Counted from the first letter of the stretch, positions 34,593 through 43,330 are shown. The stretch: DNA of 58,083 nucleotides from DATKZH01 sp035528065 (GCA_035528065.1 DATKZH010000352.1:1-58083); one strand, 5' to 3'. Notes: generated from the letters alone by a model not told the origin. Made by a program: numbers and translations.

Positions 34593-35612
34593 TCAGCCCC
34601 CAATCTGGTGCATGGACCGGCCGGTTCTGGAGAATCGTCCGCTCCGGCAACCGTGCTTCTCTTGCTTGGCACGCACGGCCTCGACGAGCAACTCGGCCAG
34701 TTGTTCGTCCGGGCCGCCGGCTCGCAACACGGCCCGCGCGTCCCACTCCGCCACCGAGAACAGGCAGTTGCGCACTTTGCCGTCCGCCGTCAATCGCAGT
34801 CGGCTGCAATGATCGCAGAACGGGTCGCTGACGCTCTTGACCAGGCCGATGGGGGGGCCGCCGTCGACGAAGCGGTACTCGGCCGCCGGGGCCCGCGATC
34901 CGTCCCGCGTAACCCGTTCCAGGGGGCCGAGGGCGTCGGTGAGGATCTTGAGGATCTGCTCGCCGGGAAGCACGCGGTCGGCATCCCATAAATCGTCGCC
35001 GTCGAGCGGCATGAATTCGATGAATCGCAACTCCATGCCGTGCCGTCGGGCGAACTGGGCCAGGGGCACGACCTCGTCCTCGGTGTATCCCCGGATGGCC
35101 AGCGCATTGAGCTTGGTCTTCCGGAATCCCACACGCTCGGCGGCGGCAATGCCATCGAGGACTCGGGGGAGCTCGTCCCGGCGGGCGATCTGGTGGAACT
35201 TGCGCGGGTCGAGCGTATCGAGGCTGATGTTCAACCGGCTGAGCCCCGCGGCGTTCAGGGCCTCGGCGTACTCGGGCAGGAGGACTCCGTTGGTCGTCAT
35301 TGCCAGATCATCGATACCCGGCACGCTCGCCAGCATCGCCACCAGCCGGCAGACGCCCCGGCGGACCAGCGGTTCGCCGCCGGTTAGCCGAACTTCCCGG
35401 ATGCCCAGCCGGGCCGCCACTTGCACGAAACGCCGGATCTCTTCGAACCGGAGAATCTCGCCGTGCGACCGGAACGCCACTCCCTCCTCTCGCATGCAGT
35501 AGACACAGCGAAGGTTGCAGCGGTCGGTCACCGAAATCCGCAGATCGGTGTGGACGCGGCCGAAGCGATCGACGAGTGGGCCGGCGATACTCACGGGCTT
35601 ACCTCTCCTCAT
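34593..35612 (-). CDS. moaA: GTP 3',8-cyclase MoaA (molybdopterin synthesis)
   Basis: Radical-SAM enzyme making the first molybdopterin intermediate from GTP. The 339-residue product has the N-terminal [4Fe-4S] motif CNLRCVYC (32-39) after ISVTDR, the GGEPL motif, and the C-terminal cluster DPFCDHCSRLRLTADGKVRNCLF in outline (about 265-290). It ends in Gly-Gly, as MoaA does. The ATG at 35612 overlaps the moaE stop (ATGA), so the two are coupled. moaC is not in the window. Confidence 0.96.
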   Translation of the reverse strand: MRRGKPVSIAGPLVDRFGRVHTDLRISVTDRCNLRCVYCMREEGVAFRSHGEILRFEEIRRFVQVAARLGIREVRLTGGEPLVRRGVCRLVAMLASVPGIDDLAMTTNGVLLPEYAEALNAAGLSRLNISLDTLDPRKFHQIARRDELPRVLDGIAAAERVGFRKTKLNALAIRGYTEDEVVPLAQFARRHGMELRFIEFMPLDGDDLWDADRVLPGEQILKILTDALGPLERVTRDGSRAPAAEYRFVDGGPPIGLVKSVSDPFCDHCSRLRLTADGKVRNCLFSVAEWDARAVLRAGGPDEQLAELLVEAVRAKQEKHGCRSGRFSRTGRSMHQIGG

Positions 35613-36085
35613 CGATCGGTGCTTGAGGTTTCTCGATCACTGCGCGAGATTCCCTCGTGAGTATTTGGCGTCTCGATGCCCGGGTGGACCCAGTCGCTGG
35701 TCCCGTCGGCCCAGTTCTCTTTCTTCCAGATGGGCACCACCTGCTTGATGCGGTCGATGAGCCATTTGCCGGCTTCAAAGGCCGGCTCTCGATGGGCCGA
35801 ACTGACGGCGATGGCCACACTGACCTCCCCGATCGCCAGGTGGCCCAACCGGTGGATGAGGGCGCACTCCACCAACGGCCAGCGTCGCCGGGCCTCCTCT
35901 TCCAGCTCGGCCAGTTTCGCTCGGGCCATCTGGGGGTAGGCTTCGTAGTCCAACGAGCGGGTTCTCCGCTGGCCGGTCCTCTCCCGAGCCGTCCCCAAGA
36001 ACAACACGACCGCCCCGGCCGCCGGAGACCGCACGGCCTCGACCGCCGCCGCCGCGTCGATCGGCTTGTCGGTGAGCTGGATCAT
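35609..36085 (-). CDS. moaE: molybdopterin synthase catalytic subunit MoaE
   Basis: MoaE, with MoaD thiocarboxylate, inserts the dithiolene sulfurs. The 158-residue product has the conserved LDYEAYPQMA, HRLGHLAIGEVSVAIAVSSAHR and the catalytic-lysine region IDRIKQVVPIWKKE. It continues about 25 residues beyond the usual end (WVHPG...). The ATG at 36085 fits; the frame to 36187 passes through a dispersed repeat. The stop overlaps moaA. Confidence 0.95.
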   Translation of the reverse strand: MIQLTDKPIDAAAAVEAVRSPAAGAVVLFLGTARERTGQRRTRSLDYEAYPQMARAKLAELEEEARRRWPLVECALIHRLGHLAIGEVSVAIAVSSAHREPAFEAGKWLIDRIKQVVPIWKKENWADGTSDWVHPGIETPNTHEGISRSDRETSSTDR

Positions 36086-36204
36086 GGGAAAGGCCGAAGC
36101 ATGAAGGATGAGTGATGGCCGACGAATGTTGAATTCCAAGCCGCTTGCAGCTTCGCCTTGGAACGAACAAGGCAAACACTGACCCAAGCCGTCTCACGCC
36201 ACCT

Positions 36205-36229
36205 CGTTCCCAGGCTCCGCCTGGGAACG
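36205..36229. repeat. CGTTCCCAGG...CCTGGGAACG palindrome
   Basis: A perfect 10-bp stem with a 5-base loop (CTCCG). It is a widespread dispersed repeat type in several bacterial phyla, from memory. Confidence 0.75.
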
Positions 36230-36360
36230 CAAGACTTGGAGGCCGCGCCTTCTTGAGCCGTAACCGACCATGTTACAGTCAGTTACGGTCACTCCAGGAC
36301 GCAGACCCTCCGTGCCCTGCGTGACGAGGCAGAGCCACGTCACGAGGTTGTTGATGAATG

Positions 36361-36382
36361 TGGAGCCGCTTGCGGCTTCGCG
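36361..36382. repeat. GTGGAGCCGCTTGCGGCTTCGC repeat unit
   Basis: One arm of the repeat seen as a full inverted pair at 43368-43427; its core AGCCGC-TT-GCGGCT is itself palindromic. Confidence 0.7.
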
Positions 36383-36429
36383 CTCCCGTACCCTTGAGAA
36401 CGTGTGAAAGCCGACCGGCGCTGCCTATT

Positions 36430-36675
36430 CTATCCACCACTGACCGGCGGGATACAGGCTACGTCGGCGCCGGGAGGAATTCGGGTTTGGTCGTTGGCAT
36501 ACTGCACGTCGACGGCGAACATCATTTGGGCAACGATTCCGGACAATGGGGGGACCCGGGCGCCCAGTTGTTCACGCAATTGGGCGATCGTGGCCCCCTC
36601 GGGCAGGTCCAGCTCGACCGAGTCCCGGCCGGCAACCTGCTTGGCCACGGCAAACAGCCTGACGCGAACCTTCAC
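36430..36675 (-). CDS. moaD: molybdopterin synthase sulfur carrier subunit MoaD
   Basis: Small ubiquitin-like sulfur carrier. The 81-residue product begins at a GTG (VKVRVRLFAVAKQVAG), has LPEGATIAQLREQL and the late FAVDVQYAN segment, and ends in the essential Gly-Gly (PPVSGG). The GTG overlaps the stop of the upstream FAD/Fe-S oxidoreductase gene by four bases (GTGA), so its translation is coupled to that gene and not to moaE, from which it is parted by a repeat island. Confidence 0.93.
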   Translation of the reverse strand: MKVRVRLFAVAKQVAGRDSVELDLPEGATIAQLREQLGARVPPLSGIVAQMMFAVDVQYANDQTRIPPGADVACIPPVSGG

Positions 36676-39671
36676 GTGACAATCAACTCCTCGCCTGGCG
36701 TGGTCAATAGGGCGGCGACCTCGGGCATCAGCCCGTAGGCGTACGCGAACAGCTTGATCGGGTGGACGGTCGGCTTGGTGGTGCCCTGCTCCATCTGCAT
36801 TTTGCAGGCGCTGCATTCGGTCGTGCCGGCTTGGAGATTCGGGTCGCGTAGCCGGGTGATCAACGGCCAACCCGCGCGCAGACTGGTCCGATAGTGTTCC
36901 GCCTTCATCCCGAACGTCCCGGCCATCCCGGAACAGCCCTCCTCGATGTGCTGGACCGTCAGGCCGGGGATCAATCGGAGCAGGTTCTCGCCGGGGGAGC
37001 CGACCCCGAGGGCCTTCAGCCGGCAGGGCATGTGGTAGGCCAGGGTCGCGTTGATCGGCCTGAGATCCAGTTGAAGCCTGCCGGTCGTGTGCATTCTCCA
37101 CAGATACGTACAGGCTTCGCTCGTGTTCTCGGCCACAAGCCGGGCCTCGTCGTCGTCGATCAGGTTGAGATACTCTCGCTTCAGGCAGACGACGACGGCG
37201 GGCTCCGTGGCCACGACGTGATACCCTTGGCGGACCGCCTCGGCGAAGACCGCGATGTTGCGTTGAGCCAGTCGTCGGGCGACGTGGAGCGCGCCCTGGG
37301 AGACGGCGGCCATGCCCGCCTGCTTCTGTTCCTGGGGCACGTAGACGGCCACCCCGTTGTGTTCCAGCACGGCGCAGAGCGCCTCGGCCAACTGCGGATC
37401 GTGGTAGTTGGCGTAGGTGTCGACGAAGTAGGCCACCTTGCGCCCGCTGCGTCGCGTGGGCTTGGTCAGGCGGCGTCGGGCCGCGCGGCGGAGGAAGCTT
37501 CGGGAGGCGACGCGGGGGAGCTTCCGGTCGTGCGCGATCCCCAGCGTTTTCTCCATCAGCCACCGCATCTGGCGATTGCCGACCGCCCAGTTGGCCAGCG
37601 GACTGATCAAGCTGCCCAGCGCACTGACCTGATCGATTCGCGCGGTCACCGAGTCGCTGAATCGCAGCCCGTTGGCCGCCGCGTAGGCCCCTTTGCCCTC
37701 GAGCATCAGCTTAGGGATATCGACGCCGGCCGGGCACTCCAGATGACACATGTGGCAGTGGACGCACAGGTCGGCCACGGCCTTGAACTCGTCGCTGGTG
37801 AGCCGGCTCAGGTCCAGTCGCCCGGTCAGTACGCCGCGGAGCAGATTGGCCTTCGCGCGGGGCGACGACTCTTCGGCGGGAAGGACACGAAAGATCGGAC
37901 ACATCCGCACGTCGGGAGATTGGGTCCGGCATTCCCCGCAGCCGTTGCACTGCCGCACCACGTCGACCACTTGTCCGGGGTCCCAGTTCAGTTGCAGCTC
38001 GACCAGGTCGCGCATGCCCGGCGGCCCATCCGCCCGTCCGCCGACTCCCTCAATCCTCTCCGGCAGGCCGACCGCCGGTTGCACGTCGTGCATCGACAGA
38101 TCCGGGTTGTCCTCGACGATCTTGCCCGGATTCAGGATATTCAAGGGGTCGAAGATCTGCTTGATTTGCCGAAACACGTCGTACAGCTCGCCGTATTGCC
38201 GGCGCAAAAGCGGCGTCGAGCGCAGGGCGCTGCCGTGCTCCCCGCTGATCGCGCCCCCGGCCTCGAACACCTCCTGGTAAAGATCCTCGGCCAACTGCCG
38301 CATCTTCCGCAACTGGTCGGCGTCCACCAGGCTCAAAAACGGCTGGACGTGCAACAGCCCGTGGCCCGCGTGGCAGAAGACCGACGCCGTCACCTGGTGG
38401 CGCTTGAGCACGTTCTGCATGCGGACGAGGAACTCGGGCAGGGCTTCGGGCGGGACGACCACGTCTTCGAGGACGGGCATCGGCCGCGTCGCACCTTTCA
38501 TCCGGTAGAGCGCGGGCTGCACGTGGCGGGCGAGCTGCCAGAACAGCTCCATTTCCGTGTGATCGAAGGCTTGGCGGGCGCCGAACGCCAGTCCCTGCTG
38601 GTGCCGGAGCTGGTCCACCAACCGGTGCAGCCGCTGGCGAACCTCGACCGGATCGTCCCCTTCCTGCTCGACCAACAGGAGGGCCTCGGTGGGGTGCGGA
38701 AGGAGAACGTCGAAACGGACCTCGCTCTCGCGCGCCAGCGTGAGATGGCGACGGTCCATCAAGTCACAGGCGGTCGGCTGGTGAGGCAGGATCTCCGCGA
38801 CGGCCCGGCATGCCTTCTCCATGCTGTCGAACAACAGAAGGACCACGCCGCGGCACCTCGGCTCCGGTTGCGTGGCCAAAACCGCCTCGGTCACCAGCGC
38901 CAGCGTTCCCCGCGAGCCCACCAGCAGCTTGGCCAAGTCGAGGTGCCCGTCGGCGACGACGTCCGTCAGGTTGTATCCGTATCGGTTGAGCGGGCTTTTC
39001 GGCTGCTTGCGGCGGATCAGGTCGGCCCGCTCGCTCAGCAGTCGCGAGAGCCGGGTGACCAATTCGCGCTTCCGCGGATTGCTGCTTCGGCCGGCGTCGT
39101 CCTCCAGCGGCTCCCGACCGACCTCCAACAACTGGCCGTCGGCCAGAACGACCTGGAGGGCGATCACGTGGCTCCGGGCCGATCCGTACTTGAGCCACCG
39201 GCTGCCGACGGCGTCGACGGCGATCACGCTGCCGATCGTGGTCACCGGGCTCGAGATGGGGTCGGGTCCGAAGATCCGGCCCCGCCGGTGCAGATGCGCG
39301 TTGAGCCGCTCGTGAACCAGCCCGCACTGCACCCGCACCCGTTCCGCGTCGCTATAGATCACGCGGCGAAGATACTTGGAGAAGTCGACCACCAGGCCCG
39401 GACCGAGCGACGCACCCGCCGATCCGGTCCCGGCCCCTCGGGCGTGAATGGGGATCTGCTTCTCGGCGGCGTACTGGAGGCAGGCCACGACGTCGCCGGT
39501 CGAACGGGGCCGAACCACGCCCAGGGGCCGCATTTCGTAGACGCCGGCGTCGCTGGCAAAAAGCTGCACGAACACGTCGTCGAAGCGGACGTCGCCTGCG
39601 ATCAGCCCTCGCAGATCGTCGTGGATCCGCTCTCGCTGCTGCTCCAGTTCGCTCATCGGTCGCTGTGCCAT
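36672..39671 (-). CDS. FAD-linked oxidase fused to Fe-S and CCG domains (D-lactate/2-hydroxyacid dehydrogenase-like)
   Basis: A 999-residue oxidoreductase. The N-terminal PCMH-type FAD-binding domain (about 45-190) has ARGAGTGSAGASLGPGLVVD and SPVTTIGSVIAVDA. The FAD-oxidase C domain follows to about 480 (GHGLLHVQPF, AGGAISGEHGSALRS). Ferredoxin-type clusters are CNGCGECRTQSPDVRMCP (about 572-589) and CVHCHMCHLECP (about 634-645). The C-terminal half is GlpC/CCG-like (MPCRLKALGVG, EEGCSGMAGTFG, TECSACKMQME). Such YdiJ-type fusions oxidise D-2-hydroxyacids and pass electrons to the membrane pool. The substrate is not visible. It lies between folE and moaD. Confidence 0.9.
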   Translation of the reverse strand: MAQRPMSELEQQRERIHDDLRGLIAGDVRFDDVFVQLFASDAGVYEMRPLGVVRPRSTGDVVACLQYAAEKQIPIHARGAGTGSAGASLGPGLVVDFSKYLRRVIYSDAERVRVQCGLVHERLNAHLHRRGRIFGPDPISSPVTTIGSVIAVDAVGSRWLKYGSARSHVIALQVVLADGQLLEVGREPLEDDAGRSSNPRKRELVTRLSRLLSERADLIRRKQPKSPLNRYGYNLTDVVADGHLDLAKLLVGSRGTLALVTEAVLATQPEPRCRGVVLLLFDSMEKACRAVAEILPHQPTACDLMDRRHLTLARESEVRFDVLLPHPTEALLLVEQEGDDPVEVRQRLHRLVDQLRHQQGLAFGARQAFDHTEMELFWQLARHVQPALYRMKGATRPMPVLEDVVVPPEALPEFLVRMQNVLKRHQVTASVFCHAGHGLLHVQPFLSLVDADQLRKMRQLAEDLYQEVFEAGGAISGEHGSALRSTPLLRRQYGELYDVFRQIKQIFDPLNILNPGKIVEDNPDLSMHDVQPAVGLPERIEGVGGRADGPPGMRDLVELQLNWDPGQVVDVVRQCNGCGECRTQSPDVRMCPIFRVLPAEESSPRAKANLLRGVLTGRLDLSRLTSDEFKAVADLCVHCHMCHLECPAGVDIPKLMLEGKGAYAAANGLRFSDSVTARIDQVSALGSLISPLANWAVGNRQMRWLMEKTLGIAHDRKLPRVASRSFLRRAARRRLTKPTRRSGRKVAYFVDTYANYHDPQLAEALCAVLEHNGVAVYVPQEQKQAGMAAVSQGALHVARRLAQRNIAVFAEAVRQGYHVVATEPAVVVCLKREYLNLIDDDEARLVAENTSEACTYLWRMHTTGRLQLDLRPINATLAYHMPCRLKALGVGSPGENLLRLIPGLTVQHIEEGCSGMAGTFGMKAEHYRTSLRAGWPLITRLRDPNLQAGTTECSACKMQMEQGTTKPTVHPIKLFAYAYGLMPEVAALLTTPGEELIVT

Positions 39672-39678
39672 GCGACGC

Positions 39679-40329
39679 CTATCGACGATCGCCGTAGATC
39701 AGGGTCATGATCTCCGCGCGGCTCGACGCGTTGGAGCGGAACCGCCCCCGCATCGCCGAGGTGACGCAGACGGCGCCGGGTTTGCGCACGCCCCGGACGC
39801 TCATGCAGGTGTGCACCGCCTCGATCACCACGGCCACGCCCCTCGGGTGGAGCTCCTCGACCAACAGGTCGGCGATCGTCTCCGTCATCCGCTCCTGCAC
39901 CTGGGGGCGCCGCGCCACGCTTTCCACCACCCGGACCAGCTTGCTCAGCCCGACCACGCGCCCGTCGGGCAAATAGCCGATGTGCGCTTTCCCCATGAAC
40001 GGCAGCATGTGGTGCTCGCACATGCTGTTGAAGCCGATGTCGCGCACCAGCACCACCTCGTCACACTTCTCGGTGAAGAACTTCCGCAAGTGGGCACGCG
40101 CGTCTTCGTGCAGCCCGCTGAACATCTCGGCGTACATTCGAGCGACGCGGGCGGGGGTGTCGCGAAGGCCTTCGCGGGTAGGGTCTTCACCCACAGCCGC
40201 GAGAATCTCCCGCACCGCCCCCTCGATCCGCGCCAGGTCCACGTTGCCCGCAGGCTCGCGCCCGGGCTCGTCGCGTTCGCCGCTCAAGCTGCCGGCGGCC
40301 GTCTCGTCGGCCTTGGAAAGGGAAGACAT
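39679..40329 (-). CDS. folE: GTP cyclohydrolase I
   Basis: Converts GTP to dihydroneopterin triphosphate, the first step to folates. The 216-residue product has the zinc and substrate signature SMCEHHMLPFMGKAHIGYLP and the later QVQERMT and VIEAVHTCMSVRGVRKPG, with the zinc Cys. The first 30 residues are a variable Gly/Glu-rich lead. The ATG at 40329 lies about 35 bp from a good promoter. It seems to head a folE-oxidoreductase-moaD transcript. Confidence 0.96.
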   Translation of the reverse strand: MSSLSKADETAAGSLSGERDEPGREPAGNVDLARIEGAVREILAAVGEDPTREGLRDTPARVARMYAEMFSGLHEDARAHLRKFFTEKCDEVVLVRDIGFNSMCEHHMLPFMGKAHIGYLPDGRVVGLSKLVRVVESVARRPQVQERMTETIADLLVEELHPRGVAVVIEAVHTCMSVRGVRKPGAVCVTSAMRGRFRSNASSRAEIMTLIYGDRR

Positions 40330-40367
40330 GGGCGCGGATACCTCGCTCAGAGAACCTTGAACGGTCT

Positions 40368-40396
40368 ATCCTAGAGGTCTCCGCGCCGGCGGTCAA
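40368..40396 (-). promoter_or_regulatory. sigma-70 promoter of folE
   Basis: On the minus strand: TTGACC, 17-bp spacer, TAGGAT. The leader to the ATG at 40329 would be about 30 bases. Confidence 0.7.
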
Positions 40397-40731
40397 GGAG
40401 CCGGATCACGGCCCCGCGAAGACGCCTCCCCCGGGAGGCCGAGAACGTCGTCTGCGGCCGAACGATGCCGGCACGAGCGGATCACATCGTCGCTTGCCGG
40501 AAACGAGAGCGGTTATCCGGCGCTGGCCGGACCCGGCGCCGCAGCCAACCGACCCGACGGATCGCAGGTCCCCAACCGGGCGCCCGAGGGTGGCGATCTC
40601 CTTCGGCAATAACGATTGCACCGATTGCGCGGCCGCGGCGAGCGGGCTCGGCTCGATGAGTGACTGTCCCCCGTTCGGCAGAGCCGGGCAGACTCGGCCG
40701 TCGAGCGGGCCTCGCAGCTCCTCCGCCCCGC
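40397..40731. other. 335-bp gap downstream of the LON-domain gene
   Basis: No convincing coding frame, terminator or repeat was seen; short open frames on both strands have composition of random GC-rich DNA. Confidence 0.4.
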
Positions 40732-41439
40732 TCAATTCAGGCCGAATTCGGGGGGGAACTCGCTTCTGCCCGCACGACCAAGCGCCGTGTCGCTCGCGAC
40801 GGCCGAGAGGTGCCCCAGGAGCGACTCCGCCCGGCGATGGACGTTCGCCTCGGCCAGCAGGGCATGCTTGGCTTCCAGCTCGATGTCCAGCAGGTGGCTG
40901 ATGATGTCGGTCAGCGCGCCCAGCGACACGTCGCCATGGAGCAGTTGGTGCAACGAATCTCCCGCCGCCGGCAGATCGGGAAGCACACGGGCCAGCGCGT
41001 CGCGGAGTCTCCGCTGGAAGGCCCGCTCGCGCGCGGCATCCGCCGGGAAACAGACGTCCTCAAGCAGTTCCACCTCCGCTTCCCGGAACCCCTTCGTCGG
41101 CGGCAGCTCCCGCAACAATCGCACGCGCCGAAGTCCCGCCACGAGGACGTTCGAGGAACCGTCGTCCAGGCAATGATGGGCGGCGATCCGCCCCAGGCAC
41201 GCGACCGGCAGAAGTCGCGGCCTGCCTTCGTAATCATGCTCCCAGCCGGGGGCCAAGAGGGCCGTCGCGATCAGGCGATCGTCGGCCAACGCGGCCTCGA
41301 GCAGCTCGCGATCGCGCGGCTCGCAGATCCGCAGCGGTTGCACCACGCGGGGAAACAGTACCAGGCTCGGCAGCGGGAGGAGACGTGCCGTTTTCGGGAA
41401 ACGCTCGGGCGAGGGCGAATCGTGCTCAACGGGCGACAT
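40732..41439 (-). CDS. stand-alone LON substrate-binding (N-terminal) domain protein
   Basis: A 235-residue protein matching the LON N-domain: PLPSLVLFPRVVQPLRICEPRDRELLEAAL in outline at the start, GCLGRI-like ACLGRIAAHH, and a late helical bundle (LLHGDVSLGALTDIISHLLDIELEAKHALL). It lacks the ATPase and protease domains of Lon. Such stand-alone proteins are common, with no settled role (substrate binding is inferred from the fold). The ATG at 41439 is preferred to the longer frame, which runs into a repeat element. Confidence 0.85.
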   Translation of the reverse strand: MSPVEHDSPSPERFPKTARLLPLPSLVLFPRVVQPLRICEPRDRELLEAALADDRLIATALLAPGWEHDYEGRPRLLPVACLGRIAAHHCLDDGSSNVLVAGLRRVRLLRELPPTKGFREAEVELLEDVCFPADAARERAFQRRLRDALARVLPDLPAAGDSLHQLLHGDVSLGALTDIISHLLDIELEAKHALLAEANVHRRAESLLGHLSAVASDTALGRAGRSEFPPEFGLN

Positions 41440-41545
41440 CTTTCGCACCACCTGTCGGAACCGGACGCAATCCTCATCGACGCAAGTCAAGGATACCTCA
41501 CACGAGCCGTCGATCGCGGCGGCACGAAGCGAGGAAGCGGCCGGC

Positions 41546-41674
41546 AAAGTAGCAGGCACACGCCGTGTGCCGTCCGCCCGGCGAGAGGTACGCCGCAGAG
41601 TCGCTTAGACGCGTCGTGGGTCTGGCCCGAACATGACGTCCGCTGACGGCACACGGCCTGTGGGCTGCTACTTT
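41546..41674. mobile_element. MITE-like element with 29-bp terminal inverted repeats
   Basis: Left arm AAAGTAGCAGGCACACGCCG plus TGTGCCGTC (41546-41574); right arm GACGGCACACGGCCTGTGGG plus CTGCTACTTT (41645-41674). The arms are near-perfect inverted repeats around about 70 bp of non-coding DNA. No transposase is present. A single arm (AAGTAGCAGGCACACGGCG) recurs at 57942-57960. Confidence 0.75.
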
Positions 41675-41746
41675 CATCGAACGCCCTGAACGGCTACTCT
41701 GCCGGTCTGCCGGTCCCAGCTTGCACTTTGCCCGCCCGCCGGCCAC

Positions 41747-41775
41747 TTGACACGGTCCGCCCCACCGCGGAAAAT
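41747..41775 (+). promoter_or_regulatory. sigma-70 promoter of nth
   Basis: TTGACA, 17-bp spacer, GAAAAT (4 of 6). The leader to the ATG at 41853 is about 70 bases. Confidence 0.6.
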
Positions 41776-41852
41776 TGGCGCGCTCGATGAGGGAGCCCAT
41801 GTCGGGCGGGTGTTCGCCAAGGCCCCGTAGCACTGCTGTTCGCCCCACCAGG

Positions 41853-42500
41853 ATGGCCGTATCGCAAGAAGCCAAGCGTCATGCCGCCCGGGTGACCAGG
41901 CAGCTTAGCCGCCACTACCCCGATGCCCAGTGCGCTCTCAACTTCAGCACCCCGATGGAGCTGCTGGTGGCGACGATTCTGTCGGCCCAGTGCACGGACG
42001 AGCGCGTGAACGTGGTCACCAAGGACCTCTTCCAGAAGTACCGGTCGGCGGCCGACTACGCCCGCGTCCCGCAAAGCCGGCTCGAACAAGAGATCCGCAG
42101 CACCGGCTTTTTTCGCAACAAGGCGAAGAGCATCCGAGGGTGCTGCCAGGCCCTGGTGGAGCGGTACGACGGCCGGCTTCCCCGGGAGATCGACGCCTTG
42201 GTCGAGCTGCCCGGGATCGGCCGGAAGACGGCCAACGTCGTCCTGGGGACGGCGTTTGGGATTGCCTCGGGGGTCGTCGTGGACACGCACGTCGGCCGCC
42301 TCAGCCGGCGACTGGGGCTCACCGAACAGAAAGACCCCAACAAGATCGAGCAGGAGCTGATGGAGCTGGTGCCCAAGAGGCAGTGGGTCGTTTTCAGTCA
42401 CCGGATGATTCACCACGGGCGCCGGATATGCACGGCGCGAAAGCCGAAGTGCGACGGCTGCCCGATGGAAGCTTTCTGCCCTCGCATCGGCGTCGGCTGA
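41853..42500 (+). CDS. nth: endonuclease III
   Basis: DNA glycosylase/AP lyase for oxidised pyrimidines. The 215-residue product has the helix-hairpin-helix with catalytic Lys in LPGIGRKTANVV (about 119-130), the catalytic Asp in VVDTHVGRLSRRLGL, and the [4Fe-4S] loop C-x6-C-x2-C-x5-C in CTARKPKCDGCPMEAFC (about 193-209). The ATG at 41853 (MAVSQEAKRHAARV) is chosen; the frame to 41775 would begin at the promoter. It is followed by a palindromic repeat, then dcd. Confidence 0.96.
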   Translation: MAVSQEAKRHAARVTRQLSRHYPDAQCALNFSTPMELLVATILSAQCTDERVNVVTKDLFQKYRSAADYARVPQSRLEQEIRSTGFFRNKAKSIRGCCQALVERYDGRLPREIDALVELPGIGRKTANVVLGTAFGIASGVVVDTHVGRLSRRLGLTEQKDPNKIEQELMELVPKRQWVVFSHRMIHHGRRICTARKPKCDGCPMEAFCPRIGVG

Positions 42501-42575
42501 GTCGGTTGTTTGTGGTTTCTCCTAGACCGTCGGTTGTTTCCAAGTCGAGTTGAAGGACTCCGAAGACTGTAAACG

Positions 42576-42653
42576 GTGTGCCACTGCTTCGCAGAAGCAG
42601 TGCTACGTGGGATGCCCCAGCAAAAGCACTGCTTCCGCGAAGCAGTGGCACAC
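42576..42653. mobile_element. 78-bp palindromic MITE-like element upstream of dcd
   Basis: Arms of 29 bp (42576-42604 and 42625-42653) are inverted repeats with one mismatch, beginning GTGTGCCACTGCTTCGC. Each arm is itself palindromic around ACTGCTTC/GAAGCAGT, so a cruciform or clover-like RNA fold is possible. A false N-terminal extension of Dcd reads through it. Confidence 0.8.
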
Positions 42654-42763
42654 AGCAAACAAGACTTCCCAAGCCCATGGGCTGTGTCCCATGGGATCGA
42701 CGCGGAGTCGCCGTTTGGCCGACGATAACGACACAAGAACTCAACGCACGGACGTTTGGACGA

Positions 42764-43330
42764 ATGATCCTTTCCGGCCACGAGATCCGAGCCCAACAGG
42801 GCAAAAGCATCGTCATCGACCCGTTCGACGAGTCGCGGCTCAATCCGAACAGCTACAACCTCGCCTTGCACGACGAGCTGATGGTCTACGAGGAAGTCGT
42901 GCTCGACATGCGGAAAAAGAACCGCGTCACACGGATCCAGATCCCGCCGGAAGGGTTCGTGCTCCAGCCGAACCAGCTCTACCTGGGGCGGACCGCCGAG
43001 CGGACCGAAACGCACAACCTGGTGCCGATGATCGAAGGCCGCTCGTCGGTGGGGCGGCTGGGGCTGTTCGTGCACGTCACCGCCGGGTTCGGCGACGTCG
43101 GCTTCTGCGGCTACTGGACGTTGGAGATGTTCGCCATCCAGCCCGTCCGCGTCTACCCCGGCGTGCCCATCTGCCAGATCTTCTACCACGACCTCCGCGG
43201 CGAGATCACCGAATACGACAGCGACAAGTACCAGCACAACACCGACATCCAACCCAGCTTGCTCTTTCAGGAGCTCGACCCCGACGGGGCCGACGACCCG
43301 CAGATGAGACTCCCCTTCGGGATCGAGTAG
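42764..43330 (+). CDS. dcd: dCTP deaminase
   Basis: Deaminates dCTP to dUTP in thymidylate supply. The 188-residue product begins MILSGHEIRAQQGK and contains the family's NPNSYNLALHDELMVY, GRSSVGRLGLFVHVTAG and GFGDVGFCGYWTLEM, with the substrate-binding Arg/Ser and catalytic Glu in the last. The C-terminus (SDKYQHNTDIQPSLLFQEL) covers the active site in the trimer. The longer frame to 42578 translates the repeat and is rejected. Confidence 0.95.
   Translation: MILSGHEIRAQQGKSIVIDPFDESRLNPNSYNLALHDELMVYEEVVLDMRKKNRVTRIQIPPEGFVLQPNQLYLGRTAERTETHNLVPMIEGRSSVGRLGLFVHVTAGFGDVGFCGYWTLEMFAIQPVRVYPGVPICQIFYHDLRGEITEYDSDKYQHNTDIQPSLLFQELDPDGADDPQMRLPFGIE

Larger units (their letters stand above)
36086..36429. 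other. 344-bp repeat island between moaD and moaE
   Basis: No gene is seen. At least three dispersed palindromes lie here: AAGCCGCTTGCAGCTTCG (36138-36155), CGTTCCCAGGCTCCGCCTGG plus GAACG (36205-36229), and GTGGAGCCGCTTGCGGCTTC (36361-36380). The island separates moaD from moaE. Confidence 0.7.
41440..41852. other. 413-bp divergent gap between LON-domain gene and nth
   Basis: No gene is seen. It contains the inverted-repeat element 41546-41674 and the nth promoter 41747-41775. Confidence 0.6.

Noticed and set aside
36894..39710. A 938-residue plus-strand open frame
   Set aside because: Antisense shadow of the FAD/Fe-S oxidoreductase, whose motifs are unmistakable.
40494..40901. Possible gene between folE and the LON-domain gene
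   Set aside because: Open frames on both strands overlap each other and the LON-domain gene, and none has a ribosome-binding site or conserved motif.
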